A stretch of DNA of 64,000 bases. Source: an uncultured Clostridia bacterium. Lineage in GTDB: Bacteria > Bacillota > Clostridia > Peptostreptococcales > Anaerovoracaceae. Numbering within the stretch: the stretch's first letter is position 1; each line of letters opens with the position of its first letter. Both the position numbers and the translations under genes were made by a program. The stretch covers positions 25,234-89,233 of the forward strand of contig CAKQQT010000010.1 of assembly GCA_934271235.1 (NCBI GenBank). Direction: 5' to 3'. The notes beneath the pieces are model-generated. The model had not been told where the DNA came from and did no database searches. It was given only the letters and a program-made list of their open reading frames with translations. Positions 50,724-59,852 of the stretch are shown piece after piece.

Positions 50724-52094
50724 TTATGCCTGCGGATCCATCATCACGCCCAGGAACACGGGCAGATGACTTTGGTCATCGACGACCGCATAGACAAACG
50801 GCCGGTTCAGGATCACTTCGGTTTCCAGAGGCGCCGCGCCGTCACCGCCGCTGAACAGCGAAACCGACGCCGCCTTTGTCCCATGGCGGTCCACTTCGAT
50901 GACGGTCCTTTGCAGGGCGTTGGTGATCCAGATGTTTCCGGCTTGGGAAACGACCAAGTCTTGCAGATCGGCTCGCTCCGCGTCGAAAAGGTCCGTCACG
51001 CCCATGGCCCGCAAAGTATCTTTCAGGCTCATACTGCTGTCCGCGCGGAATTCTGGGATCCCGCAGACGACCGCGGTTTCGGTCCGGCTCTCCAGCAGTT
51101 CCGTCCACGCGTCGCCGTCAAACGATGCGAGAAACGCTTTCATCGACATGCCATCTTCCGGCAGGATCCCTACAAAGCTGAAGCCGCTTTTATATGGTTT
51201 CATCACGCCGACAGCATGCGCGCCGGTCAGGTATCCCCATTCGGTGCTGTGCATCATGCTGACCTCACGCACCGAAGCCGGGTCCGTATCGCCTTCGAAA
51301 TGCCCGGGATCCTCTGAAGCCTGACCGGGTTCACAGGTGAAAGCTTCCTTCCACAGATCATCTTTTTCGTAAGGTGTCTCCCACTTGCCGTCAAACGCGA
51401 TCGCGTTCAAAAGATAAAATACATCGCTGTCCTGGATCTCTTGGAGCATCCCCTGTATCCTGCCGTCGGTCTTTTGGCTGCACCACTTGTTGACCGCTTT
51501 GACCGTCCTTTGATCAAACGGCGCTTTGTAAACGTCGGCATCGAAGAAATAGCGGACGCGCTGCAGATAGTCTTCGCTGACCTGCAGGCGGTCCGCGTCG
51601 CGCAGCCAGACCGCGTTAGCGCAGGAGATATCGACGCCCTCCTGCGGCTGCAGAACGGTTTCCTGATATTCCTTGAGCCATTGCGCGCAGCTGTCTAAAC
51701 TGCCGCTCTCGCCCGCATTCCCCAATACCGCTTCGATCTGCGCGGCGGTCTCTCCGCCTGCGCCCTGCCCGGTCATGGCAAGCGCCGTCGCCGCCGACAG
51801 CGGCGACATCACGAAGTTTTCTCCGGTATTGCCCGCGCGGCGGAACAAGTCAAGGGAAAAATCGCGGATACAGTTCTGCGCGCTCTGCCGGTCCGCTACC
51901 GTATCAATGCAGGCAGGTCCCGGCCCGGCATTCAGCAAAGTGCTTTTCGTACGGTCGTCCGCGCCGCAGGCTGCGAGCGAAAGCACCAGCAGTGCCGTCA
52001 AAGCCAGTGCCGAGATTCTTTTCCCGCAGCAGCTGCCTGCTGCAGCCGTCGTGCGCGTTGTTTCGTGCGTCGCTTTGCGCATTTTCTTTTTCAT
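50724..52094 (-). CDS. Serpin lipoprotein 2
   Basis: 456 residues: lipobox LAAC (about 43), then a serpin domain with NAVWLRDADRLQVSEDYL, NAIAFDGKWETPYEKDD, FSFVGILPEDGMS, IPEFRADSSMSLKDTLRAMGV, hinge RHGTKAASVSLFS and ILNRPFVYAVVDDQSHLPVFLGV. The hinge carries Ser in place of two of the usual Ala but stays small. The reactive loop is Gly-rich and differs from those of the two other serpins, so another target protease is likely. AAGGAG lies 10 bases before the ATG. Confidence 0.9.
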   Translation of the reverse strand: MKKKMRKATHETTRTTAAAGSCCGKRISALALTALLVLSLAACGADDRTKSTLLNAGPGPACIDTVADRQSAQNCIRDFSLDLFRRAGNTGENFVMSPLSAATALAMTGQGAGGETAAQIEAVLGNAGESGSLDSCAQWLKEYQETVLQPQEGVDISCANAVWLRDADRLQVSEDYLQRVRYFFDADVYKAPFDQRTVKAVNKWCSQKTDGRIQGMLQEIQDSDVFYLLNAIAFDGKWETPYEKDDLWKEAFTCEPGQASEDPGHFEGDTDPASVREVSMMHSTEWGYLTGAHAVGVMKPYKSGFSFVGILPEDGMSMKAFLASFDGDAWTELLESRTETAVVCGIPEFRADSSMSLKDTLRAMGVTDLFDAERADLQDLVVSQAGNIWITNALQRTVIEVDRHGTKAASVSLFSGGDGAAPLETEVILNRPFVYAVVDDQSHLPVFLGVMMDPQA

Positions 52095-52171
52095 ATTCCG
52101 TACGCTCCTTTCTCGATCAGGGTTTTGCTCCGTTCTTTGCGGATATCTGCGGAAATGGCCGCCCGGCGCTC

Positions 52172-52208
52172 GGTCATCCCGCTTTGCGAGTGTCCCGCGG
52201 GCATGACC
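52172..52208. other. Strong hairpin between serpin 3 and serpin 2
   Basis: GGTCAT-CCCGC pairs with GCGGG-(C)-ATGACC with one bulged base and a 14-base loop. There is no T run, so it is more likely an mRNA processing or stability element than a terminator. Confidence 0.5.
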
Positions 52209-52248
52209 GCCCTGCGCGCCCGCGTCCTGCTGTCCGACCCCTCTTTCG

Positions 52249-53817
52249 CTAGTCTGCGCGCATCATCGTGCCCAGGAAGACCGGCGTTCCGGTGTAGGCG
52301 TCGATGATCGCGTAGAGGAACGGGCGATCCAGACGTACGGTATATTCGCGGACCGGTTCCGGGTTCAGCGCGGTCGTTCTGACCATGACGCCGGTCACGG
52401 CCGCCGCCCGCGTCCCCTCACGGTTGACATCGATATAGGTCTTGTGCAGGATCTCATCGACGTACAGGTTCTGTCCGCTGCACGTGCCCATGCCCGAAAG
52501 ATTGGCCGCCGCCGCGTCAAACAGGTCTTCCATACCCATCTGCCGGAAGATCTTCGGCAGCGCGCCCGTTTTATATTCGGACTTGAACGCCGGGAGCACC
52601 GCGTGGACCACGGCGTGCTGCCCGGAATCGACGAACGCCGCAAAGCTTTCACCGTCCATCTGTTTCAGATATTCCGCGACCGAAACGCCCTCGTTCGGCA
52701 GGATCGCCACAAACTGATAGCCGGAGCTGTAGGTCTTGAGGAAGCCGGTCGCCAGATCATCCTGACAATAAGTCTCCTCCTCGGAGTACATCAGGCTGGC
52801 CTTCTTTTTCTTGCCGTTTTCATCGGTAAAGTTTTCTTTTTTGATCTGACTTTTCTGATATTGTTTGTTCCACTGATCCTCAAACGCGACCGCGTTGATC
52901 AGCACGGCCTGCTGTGCCGGAGAAAGTTCGTCAACGATCTTGTCGATCATGCCGTAGGTGTTCCGGCTGCACCAGCTGTTGATCGCTTTGACGGTACTGC
53001 CGGAAAAGTCGCCGCCGCGCACTTCCGCCTTCAGGACATCCTGCAGTGTCCGTTGATAAGTCGGATTCAGCTCAAAAGCGCCGCTGTTGTTGTACCATAC
53101 CGAATTGGCCACGTTCATCCGGCTTTTGCTGTCCGCGTCGTTTTGCGGCTGTACGGCCGACCAAGCCTGGATCCATTGGTTGAGCGCGCCGGTGCTCATG
53201 CCGAACGCCGCCTCCATCTGTTTTTTGGTCTCGCCTGCCGCGCCGTTTTCGGCCATCGACATCGCCATCAAGATCGAGGTCGGCGAGATCATGGAATTTT
53301 CTTTTGTGCTGGCTGCTTTTTGGAAGATCTTGATCGAAAGGTCCCGTACTTGTTCGTTGGTATCCCAGAGCTCCTCCCGGCTCCAGAGTTCGGTCGCTTC
53401 TTCCTGGCTGTAAGTCCGTACTGCATTGCGGTTCATATCGGTTTCTCCTGTATTTCCTGTTCTTCCTGTTTTTGCGTTCTGCGATCCGACCTGCAGCTCG
53501 TTCTGTGCGCTGCCGTCCGTGCCGTCCGATACCGCGCCGTCCGTAAGTCCGATGGTATTGCCGTCGTCCCAGACCAGCCTGCCGTTTTCGCCCTCCAGCG
53601 TGCTCGGCTCCCCTGCCGCCGTATCATTTCCGCCGGTCCAAAAACTGCTGTCCAGCACGCCGGAAAATCCGACGGCCAGGGTCAGACAGGCCGCTGCCGA
53701 AACCGTCCCCAACACGGTCCGCATGCGTTTTTTCTTTTTCCTTGCGGCTTCTTCCGCCGCCTTGACCTTTTCGCTTTTCGCAAAGACATCCCGGATAAAT
53801 TCCTCTTTTGTCTTCAT
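52249..53817 (-). CDS. Membrane-anchored serpin in anti-sigma position
   Basis: 522 residues. A ~33-residue charged cytoplasmic start (KTKEEFIRDVFAKSEKVKAAEEAARKKKK) precedes one membrane helix (VLGTVSAAACLTLAVGFSGVL) and a low-complexity stalk of ~90 residues; the serpin domain fills about 135-522 (NSVWYNNSGAFELNPTYQ, INAVAFEDQWNKQY, GYQFVAILPNEGVS, LPAFKSEYKTGALPKIFRQMGM, hinge REGTRAAAVTGVMVR, RLDRPFLYAIIDAYTGTPVFLG). The hinge is inhibitory in type. The gene overlaps the ECF sigma gene by ATGA, where anti-sigma factors are normally encoded. It would hold a serpin outside and a short helix inside, fit for signalling. That role is inference. Confidence 0.85.
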   Translation of the reverse strand: MKTKEEFIRDVFAKSEKVKAAEEAARKKKKRMRTVLGTVSAAACLTLAVGFSGVLDSSFWTGGNDTAAGEPSTLEGENGRLVWDDGNTIGLTDGAVSDGTDGSAQNELQVGSQNAKTGRTGNTGETDMNRNAVRTYSQEEATELWSREELWDTNEQVRDLSIKIFQKAASTKENSMISPTSILMAMSMAENGAAGETKKQMEAAFGMSTGALNQWIQAWSAVQPQNDADSKSRMNVANSVWYNNSGAFELNPTYQRTLQDVLKAEVRGGDFSGSTVKAINSWCSRNTYGMIDKIVDELSPAQQAVLINAVAFEDQWNKQYQKSQIKKENFTDENGKKKKASLMYSEEETYCQDDLATGFLKTYSSGYQFVAILPNEGVSVAEYLKQMDGESFAAFVDSGQHAVVHAVLPAFKSEYKTGALPKIFRQMGMEDLFDAAAANLSGMGTCSGQNLYVDEILHKTYIDVNREGTRAAAVTGVMVRTTALNPEPVREYTVRLDRPFLYAIIDAYTGTPVFLGTMMRAD

Positions 53818-54359
53818 ACGGATCCCCTCTTTTCTTCCAAAATTTCTCGAAGCGCCCGCTTGCCGCGGTAAACATAGTTTTCCACCTGCTTGCGTCCTTT
53901 CTTCATGATCTGCGCTGTTTCTTCGTAGGAAAGCCCCTCCAGGTAGACCAGATGCAGCGCGGTGCGGTATTCTTCTTTGATCCCGTCCAGCGCCTCCGCG
54001 AGCTGTCGTTTTTCCTCGCTGTCGAGGATCTTCTGCTCCAGCGAGATAAGATCCGCGTGTTCCTCCGCCGTTTCCATCGGTACCGCCCGCAGACGGCTAT
54101 GGCGGCGGATCCAGTCGACCGCCTTGTTTCTGGCAATGGCAAACACATAGGTCTTGAGCGAACTTTTCGCGCCGAACCGGTCCGGGTGGACGATCAGTTC
54201 GACAAAGACATCCTCTGCAAGATCTTCGGCTGTGTCCATATCGTTTACATAGCGATGGATGAAGAAGATCAGACTCTCGCGGTAGAGGTCCACGATCTCT
54301 CCGAACGCATCGCGGTCTCCGTCTATAAAACGGCGGTAGCTTGCTGCACCGTGATCCAT
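53814..54359 (-). CDS. ECF sigma factor of the serpin operon
   Basis: 181 residues from the ATG at 54359, chosen because GGAGG lies 5 bases upstream (the frame extends 8 codons further). Sigma region 2: IVDLYRESLIFFIHRYVNDMDTAEDLAEDVFVELIVHP, SLKTYVFAIARNKAVDWIRR. Region 4: IKEEYRTALHLVYLEGLSYEETAQIMKKGRKQVENYVYRGKRALRE. It is the first gene of an operon with three serpins. No classical anti-sigma factor (zinc or RsiW type) is present beside it. Confidence 0.92.
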   Translation of the reverse strand: MDHGAASYRRFIDGDRDAFGEIVDLYRESLIFFIHRYVNDMDTAEDLAEDVFVELIVHPDRFGAKSSLKTYVFAIARNKAVDWIRRHSRLRAVPMETAEEHADLISLEQKILDSEEKRQLAEALDGIKEEYRTALHLVYLEGLSYEETAQIMKKGRKQVENYVYRGKRALREILEEKRGSV

Positions 54360-54421
54360 ACGTTCCTCCGTATCCCTTTTCATATAGTTTGTCGTTTTTG
54401 GGAAATAAAACCCTCACTTCC

Positions 54422-54450
54422 AATTTAACTTTTTGCGCGCCCGCGGTCAA
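54422..54450 (-). promoter_or_regulatory. Promoter of the sigma-serpin operon
   Basis: Minus strand TTGACC (54450-54445), 17-base spacer, TAAATT (54427-54422), a fair SigA-type promoter. No clear ECF-type promoter was recognised, so autoregulation is not shown. Confidence 0.5.
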
Positions 54451-54478
54451 CTGTTTTGTGCGAATTCTGTATTTTCAC

Positions 54479-54507
54479 TTGCCCGCCGGGCATAATTCCA
54501 ATATAAT
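54479..54507 (+). promoter_or_regulatory. Promoter of the PlsC-like gene
   Basis: TTGCCC (54479-54484), 17-base spacer, perfect TATAAT (54502-54507), divergent from the sigma-serpin promoter. Confidence 0.65.
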
Positions 54508-54542
54508 GGAAGTAACCAAAACACAAAAAGGACGACAGATAT

Positions 54543-55826
54543 ATGGAATCGCAGACACAAGAAAAAAAACGCACCGGCACGCCGAAAGACGCGCCGGCCG
54601 CCAAGAAAAAGAAAAAAGCTGCCGCCAAGGGCATCCCGAAGCCGAACCCGTGGATCTACTACCCGGCCTCGATCATTGTCCGGCTATTTTTGCGCTTCAA
54701 GCTCAAAACGCACTATGACACCGCCGCGCTCAAGGGCATCCGCGGCCCGGCCTTTGTGGTCTGCCCGCATGTGTCCAATATCGACTTCCTGTTGGTAGCC
54801 ATCGCGCTGATGCCGCACCGGCCGACCTTTGTCGTCAGCCAGCATTTCATGGTCAATCCGAAGACGCGCTGGATCTTGGAAAAAATGCATGTGATCCCCA
54901 AGAAAATGTTCTGTCCGGACATCAAGACGATCCTCAGCATCATGCGTGCCAAAGAATCCGGCAATATCATCGTGCTGTTCCCGGAGGGCCGCCTGACCTG
55001 CTTCGGTCATTCGCTGCAGGTGACGGATGGGACCGCGGAGCTGGTCAAAAAGCTCGGAGTCCCGGTCTATATGATCTCGGAAGACGGCGCCTATAAGTCG
55101 TTCCCGAAATGGGGCCGATCCGGTTTTCGCCCGGGCCGCATCTTAGTCCGCGCCGAAAAGCTCCTGGACGCGGAAGCCATCCCGTCCATGAGTCTCGCGG
55201 AGATCCACGCCGCGCTGGAACGCGCGGTCCTGCACGACGAAGACAAGATCTTTCCGGATGTCCGCTACCGCTGCAAATCACCGGCGCTGGGGCTGGACGG
55301 CATCCTCTATCAGTGTCCGTCCTGTCTGGCGGAATTCCGGATGGAGACCGACGATCGCCATATCCGCTGCGCTGCCTGCGGTTTCGAAGCCGAACTGGAC
55401 GAGACCTACCGGCTGCACGGCGCGCCGTTTGAACATATCAACGATTGGTATTTCTGGCAGGAGTCGCTTTTAGATCTCGATACGCCGCTGGAGAGCGAGA
55501 CCGTTCTGGCCGCGGTCGGTCCGGACGGCAACATGGACCGCAGCGCCGGCGCGGGCCGCGTGTACATGGACCGCGCGGTCATCCGCTATACCGGCACCTG
55601 CTGGGGCGAGCCGCTGGAGTTCACCGAAAAGACAGAAGACATCAAAGCGTTTCCGGCCTCCGTCGCCGGCCACTTCGACATTTATCATAAGAAGAACCTT
55701 TACAACCTGCACCTGCGTCCGGATCCGCGCGCGGTCATCAAATGGGTCAGCTATCTGGACAAGGTGACAGCCGAACGGGATAAACGCGAAAGCGCGGACG
55801 TCCGAGCAGATGCCCAAAACGTATAG
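54543..55826 (+). CDS. PlsC-like acyltransferase with zinc-ribbon extension
   Basis: 427 residues. After a Lys-rich start, the acyltransferase domain (about 50-250) shows H-x4-D in CPHVSNIDFLL, VVSQHFMVNPKTRWIL, and LFPEGRLTCFGHS, the two key PlsC motifs. A four-cysteine ribbon (CPSCLAEF...CAACGFEA, about 260-285) and a ~140-residue C-terminal part of unknown type follow; normal PlsC ends near 240 residues. It probably makes phosphatidic acid or acylates a related lipid. Single gene. Confidence 0.82.
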   Translation: MESQTQEKKRTGTPKDAPAAKKKKKAAAKGIPKPNPWIYYPASIIVRLFLRFKLKTHYDTAALKGIRGPAFVVCPHVSNIDFLLVAIALMPHRPTFVVSQHFMVNPKTRWILEKMHVIPKKMFCPDIKTILSIMRAKESGNIIVLFPEGRLTCFGHSLQVTDGTAELVKKLGVPVYMISEDGAYKSFPKWGRSGFRPGRILVRAEKLLDAEAIPSMSLAEIHAALERAVLHDEDKIFPDVRYRCKSPALGLDGILYQCPSCLAEFRMETDDRHIRCAACGFEAELDETYRLHGAPFEHINDWYFWQESLLDLDTPLESETVLAAVGPDGNMDRSAGAGRVYMDRAVIRYTGTCWGEPLEFTEKTEDIKAFPASVAGHFDIYHKKNLYNLHLRPDPRAVIKWVSYLDKVTAERDKRESADVRADAQNV

Positions 55827-55978
55827 AATGTGCAAAAAAGTGGACTTTTTCTTGTTAAAAGATAAACTTTTCTTGCTATTCCGGATTTTATCAGTACACT
55901 ATATATTGGGGTATTTTTACGGATGTGGGGAATTTTTTTCATTAACAGAGCTTCTTGAAAGTTAGGAAGGCAACATTT

Positions 55979-57790
55979 ATGAACGTATTTAATTTTATTT
56001 CTCTCTTCGGCGGTCTGGCGCTGTTTCTGTACGGCATGCGGCTGATGGGAGACGGGCTGCAGCAAGGCTCCTCCGGGGCGCTTAAGAAGTTCATGGAGAA
56101 AGTGGCGAACAATCCGCTCACCGGTTTTCTCTTAGGGCTTCTGGTCACTGCGGTCATCCAGAGTTCGACGGCTACCATCGTCCTGACCTCCGGTCTGGTC
56201 GGCGCGGGTATCCTCACGCTGCGCCAGTCCATCGGCATCATCCTCGGCGCCAATGTCGGCACCACCGTGACCGGACAGATCATCCGGCTTCTGGACATTG
56301 ACGGAGACGCATCCTCATGGCTGAACATCTTCAAGCCGTCCACACTTGCGCCGGTGGCCGCGATCATCGGGATTCTGGTCATCATGACCCTGAGCTCGAA
56401 CAAATCGGACATCATCGGCAAGGTCGCGATGGGCTTCGGTATTCTCTTTACCGGCCTGCTCAACATGACCGCCGCCGTAGAACCGCTTTCCGAATCGGAA
56501 ACTTTCGCGAACCTCTTTATCCGGATGGCGGACACGCCGGTCCTCGGGTTTCTCGTCGGTACCGGAGCTGCGTTCCTGATCCAGAGTTCCTCTGCTACCA
56601 TCGGTATCTTACAGGCCCTATCCGTGACCGGCGCATTGACGTTCAGCTCCGTCTACGCGATCATCATCGGTGTGAACATGGGTGACTGCATCACCACGGC
56701 CATCGTCTGTTCCATCGGTTCCAAGGCAGACGCCAAGCGGACAGGCATGATCCATATCTTCTTCAATATCGCGGCTTCGATCCTGGTCATCGCTGCCATC
56801 GCCATCCTGCACGGAATGGGCGTTTTGGACAGCATCTGGGACGCGCGGATTACCTCGGGCGGCATCGCCAACGCGCACACGCTGTTCCGTCTTTTCGCGG
56901 CGATCGTCCTGCTTCCGGTTTCTCTGCAGTTTGAAAAGCTGGCGAAACTGGTGATCAAAGATGATAAGGGTGCCGCGGACGGCATCGACGAAGAGATCAA
57001 GCATCTCGACGAAAAACTGTTTGCTTCGCCGGCTCTGGCGCTTTCCAGCATCAGCAGCGTCATCTCCAAGATGGCTTCGCTGGCGATCTCCGGCGTCAAG
57101 ACCTCGGTGCGGACGATCCGTCATTACGACGAAACGGCCGTACAGAACATCAATCAGAACGAAGACAATATCGATACGCTGGCCGACAAGGTCGATAATT
57201 ACATGATCCGTTTCTCGCCGCACGTTCCGAAAGGCGCGAGCAGCAATCTGCTGAACTATTATATCCAATGTTTCTCCGAGTTTGAGCGGATCGGGGATTA
57301 CGCGACCAATATCACCGAAACGGCTTCCGACATCGCAGGCAAGGGCATTCAATTTTCATCGACGGCCCATTGGGAGCTTGCGGTCCTCGGGGAGGCGATC
57401 GCGCAGGTACTGGATTATTCCTACAAGGCGTTTACCAAGCTCGACGCGCAGGCTGCCAAAAAGATCGAGCCGATCGAAGAGGTCATCGACGATCTGGTCT
57501 CCCAGCTGCGTTCCAACCATATCGAACGGTTCCACAACGGGGACTGTACGGTCCACGGCGGTATCGCGTTCCTGGACATCCTGGTCAATATCGAGCGGAT
57601 CTCCGATCAGTGTTCCAACATCGGCATCTACACGCTGCTGCTCAAGGAGCCGCAGACCGTACAGAACCAGCACGATTATTCCAAATATCTGCACAGCGGT
57701 CAGGACGCGGAGTTCAACGCGCTCTACCGTAAATATCACAATAAATATTTCGATCTGCTCGCGAATCCGAATGGGTTAGACACGTTATAA
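55979..57790 (+). CDS. Na/Pi cotransporter family protein with PhoU-like domain
   Basis: 603 residues from the ATG at 55979 (GGAAGG 9 bases upstream). Two inverted Na/Pi repeats carry the QSS motifs AVIQSSTATIVLT and FLIQSSSATIGIL; about eight helices occupy the first 330 residues. The C-terminal 250 residues are a PhoU-like helical domain (FSEFERIGDYATNITETA; ILVNIERISDQCSNIG). It takes up phosphate with sodium; PhoU-like tails tune such carriers. It ends at a strong terminator. Confidence 0.92.
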   Translation: MNVFNFISLFGGLALFLYGMRLMGDGLQQGSSGALKKFMEKVANNPLTGFLLGLLVTAVIQSSTATIVLTSGLVGAGILTLRQSIGIILGANVGTTVTGQIIRLLDIDGDASSWLNIFKPSTLAPVAAIIGILVIMTLSSNKSDIIGKVAMGFGILFTGLLNMTAAVEPLSESETFANLFIRMADTPVLGFLVGTGAAFLIQSSSATIGILQALSVTGALTFSSVYAIIIGVNMGDCITTAIVCSIGSKADAKRTGMIHIFFNIAASILVIAAIAILHGMGVLDSIWDARITSGGIANAHTLFRLFAAIVLLPVSLQFEKLAKLVIKDDKGAADGIDEEIKHLDEKLFASPALALSSISSVISKMASLAISGVKTSVRTIRHYDETAVQNINQNEDNIDTLADKVDNYMIRFSPHVPKGASSNLLNYYIQCFSEFERIGDYATNITETASDIAGKGIQFSSTAHWELAVLGEAIAQVLDYSYKAFTKLDAQAAKKIEPIEEVIDDLVSQLRSNHIERFHNGDCTVHGGIAFLDILVNIERISDQCSNIGIYTLLLKEPQTVQNQHDYSKYLHSGQDAEFNALYRKYHNKYFDLLANPNGLDTL

Positions 57791-57823
57791 GTCAGAAAGA
57801 CAAGAAAATCAGATCAAACAAAT

Positions 57824-57870
57824 AGACTGTACCGTCATGGCGATCCTCTCGCCCGGGTACAGTCTTTTTT
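57824..57870 (+). terminator. Terminator of the Na/Pi cotransporter gene
   Basis: AGACTGTACC (57824-57833) pairs perfectly with GGTACAGTCT (57856-57865), followed by T5. Confidence 0.88.
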
Positions 57871-57927
57871 CGTTTTTGTCTATGCTTTCATGTAGGCAAA
57901 ACCCGTGTTCTTCCACTTCCGAAGTCC

Positions 57928-59304
57928 CTAATCTGCCAGTTCGGTGCGCATGCGAACCAGCTGGCGGAGCAGGCGGTTCAGGTCGTTGACGCGTCTGCAT
58001 ACCACATAGGTGTTTTCCTCATGATGCATGAAGATCGTGTTCAGCGTCCGGTTCAGATCTTCACAGAGATCGTCCACTGCGGCCGCAAAGCTGGCACGCA
58101 GGTCACGGCTGCCGTCTTCTGCCACGGTGCCGCCGCGGAAAAAGTCGACCGTGCTGATCTTATAGTGATATTCGATGCCGAACATCTCGGAAACCTTCAT
58201 CGACAGGCGATTTTTGATGTCGTTGCTGTGCGCTTCCAGCATCCGCGGATTGCTCTTGAAGTTTTCGGCAAACTCAGCCGCCTCTTGCTTCACCTCCACG
58301 AAGTATTCGTTGAGTTCCTTGAACTTCGCGTCGAATTCCACCATCGACATCTTCAGGGCCGTGCGGTAGAGCACGATCTGCGACAGCGCGCTTTCGATGA
58401 TATCGCGCATTTTGAGCTTTGCAGAGGTTTCGATGATCTCCCGTACCGTCGTCCGGCAGTCCTGCTCGATGACGTTCTTCAGCTCTTCAATGCCGGCTCC
58501 GCTGCGCGCGCTGACCGGGAACAGCTGGATCTCTTTGACACCCATCAGCTTGCAGATCAGACCGCGGCAGTAGTTCAGATAATCCGCCAGATCCGCTTCA
58601 TCGATGGTATCGATCTTATTGACGGCAAAGTAGAATTTGGACGCGAATTCCTTGGCGTTCTGCAGGAAATCGATCTCGATCTGGTTGATCGGACTGTCCA
58701 CGGAAAGCATGAAGATGACGGCGTCGCTCTCTTTGACATAGGAATAGGCCGCGTCGGAGTTTTTCTGATGTACAGAACCGACGCCCGGCGTATCGACAAA
58801 GGTCAGTCCTTTCTGCAGGAACGGCGACGGGCAATAAAGCTCTACTTCGGAAACGCCCAGATGGTTGTCGCTGTTTTCCTGTTCGTTGATATAGGCAGAC
58901 ATCTCATCAAAACCGATCTCCTTGACGATCCCGTTGTCAAACCGCACTGTTGCCGCCTTTTCGCCGTATTCGATCGTGGTTACGACAGCCGTGACCGGGA
59001 CGATGCCGACCGGCAGGATCTTATCTTCCAAGATCGCGTTGACCAGCGTGCTCTTGCCGCGTTTAAACTGCCCGATGACCGATACCGTGATCTTCTGGTT
59101 TTCCAGTTTGTCACAAAGCTCCTCGGCTCTGGCTAGTTCTCCTTTGGTGATCTCATATTTTCCGAAGATATCGCAGGCTTCTTTCACGACCTCCACGATC
59201 GGACGTTTTTCCTGCTTCTTCGCTGCCTGCACTTTCAGACAGGTCATCTGACAGCCGTTCTTCGCGTCCGGACAGCCGACACAATTTTTGCTCTGATATG
59301 CCAT
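57928..59304 (-). CDS. Dynamin-like GTPase with N-terminal Cys cluster
   Basis: 458 residues. The GTPase domain has GQFKRGKSTLVNAIL (G1), a Thr in GIVPVTAVVTTI (G2), FVDTPGVGSVHQKNSD (G3) and FAVNKIDTIDE (G4), as in bacterial dynamin-like proteins. The helical C-terminal half would form the stalk. The N-terminus carries Cys residues in NCVGCPDAKNGCQMTC (C-x2-C-x6-C-x3-C), suited to a metal or Fe-S cluster. It starts 12 bases after a 4Fe-4S protein gene and is co-transcribed with it. The work it does at membranes is unknown. Confidence 0.85.
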   Translation of the reverse strand: MAYQSKNCVGCPDAKNGCQMTCLKVQAAKKQEKRPIVEVVKEACDIFGKYEITKGELARAEELCDKLENQKITVSVIGQFKRGKSTLVNAILEDKILPVGIVPVTAVVTTIEYGEKAATVRFDNGIVKEIGFDEMSAYINEQENSDNHLGVSEVELYCPSPFLQKGLTFVDTPGVGSVHQKNSDAAYSYVKESDAVIFMLSVDSPINQIEIDFLQNAKEFASKFYFAVNKIDTIDEADLADYLNYCRGLICKLMGVKEIQLFPVSARSGAGIEELKNVIEQDCRTTVREIIETSAKLKMRDIIESALSQIVLYRTALKMSMVEFDAKFKELNEYFVEVKQEAAEFAENFKSNPRMLEAHSNDIKNRLSMKVSEMFGIEYHYKISTVDFFRGGTVAEDGSRDLRASFAAAVDDLCEDLNRTLNTIFMHHEENTYVVCRRVNDLNRLLRQLVRMRTELAD

Positions 59305-59316
59305 CGTTTGTTCTCC

Positions 59317-59769
59317 TTACTTTTGCTGATAAAACGGACAGACTGCACAAGCCGGGTCCTGCGCGCGCTTTTCTTCGTCGCAGTATAACGGCTTCAAGAT
59401 CAGATTCGGCCGGATCTTATCACCGGATAGGGACTTCAAAGCCGCGATCTCGCACAGAGTGCCGACAAATTCAGTATGCTGACCGGCCTTGACGCCGCGC
59501 ATGGTCTCGCGGTACAGCTTCGGCATGTCACGATCCGCGAAAGCCGGATCATATTCATAAAATTCTTCAAACGTCGGCAGCTCCACCGGATTGTACAGCG
59601 GACAGAACAGCATACAGGCGTTGCACTTGCTGCACCCGTTTTCGTCCACCAGCGGCAGAGACTTCGTTCTGCCCTCTTCCGGTTCCTGCATCTTGACACA
59701 GACATATTTACAGCCCACAACACAGGCGGCACAGCCGTTGCAATGCGGGATTCGTTCTTTTAACTGCAT
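59317..59769 (-). CDS. 4Fe-4S cluster protein linked to the dynamin-like GTPase
   Basis: 150 residues from the ATG at 59769 (GGAGG 6 bases upstream). Two Cys groups resemble a two-cluster ferredoxin: CNGCAACVVGC and CSKCNACMLFCPLYNP; a third set (CDEEKRAQDPACAVCPFY) closes the protein. No other domain is recognised. It lies directly before the dynamin-like gene and after a promoter at 59904-59932, so both form a small operon. An electron-transfer or redox-sensing role for the GTPase is inferred. Confidence 0.8.
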   Translation of the reverse strand: MQLKERIPHCNGCAACVVGCKYVCVKMQEPEEGRTKSLPLVDENGCSKCNACMLFCPLYNPVELPTFEEFYEYDPAFADRDMPKLYRETMRGVKAGQHTEFVGTLCEIAALKSLSGDKIRPNLILKPLYCDEEKRAQDPACAVCPFYQQK

Positions 59770-59852
59770 ATTCAGCCTCCATATTCCGCCCTGAGAAGAT
59801 CCATGCGTCCGGCCTGTTCCGCAGAGTCCGGCATCCGCGGTCTTCACAGGGA

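Noticed and set aside
53814..54359. ECF autoregulation of the serpin operon
   Set aside because: The upstream region offers a SigA-type promoter, but I could not find an AAC/CGT-type ECF promoter with proper spacing.
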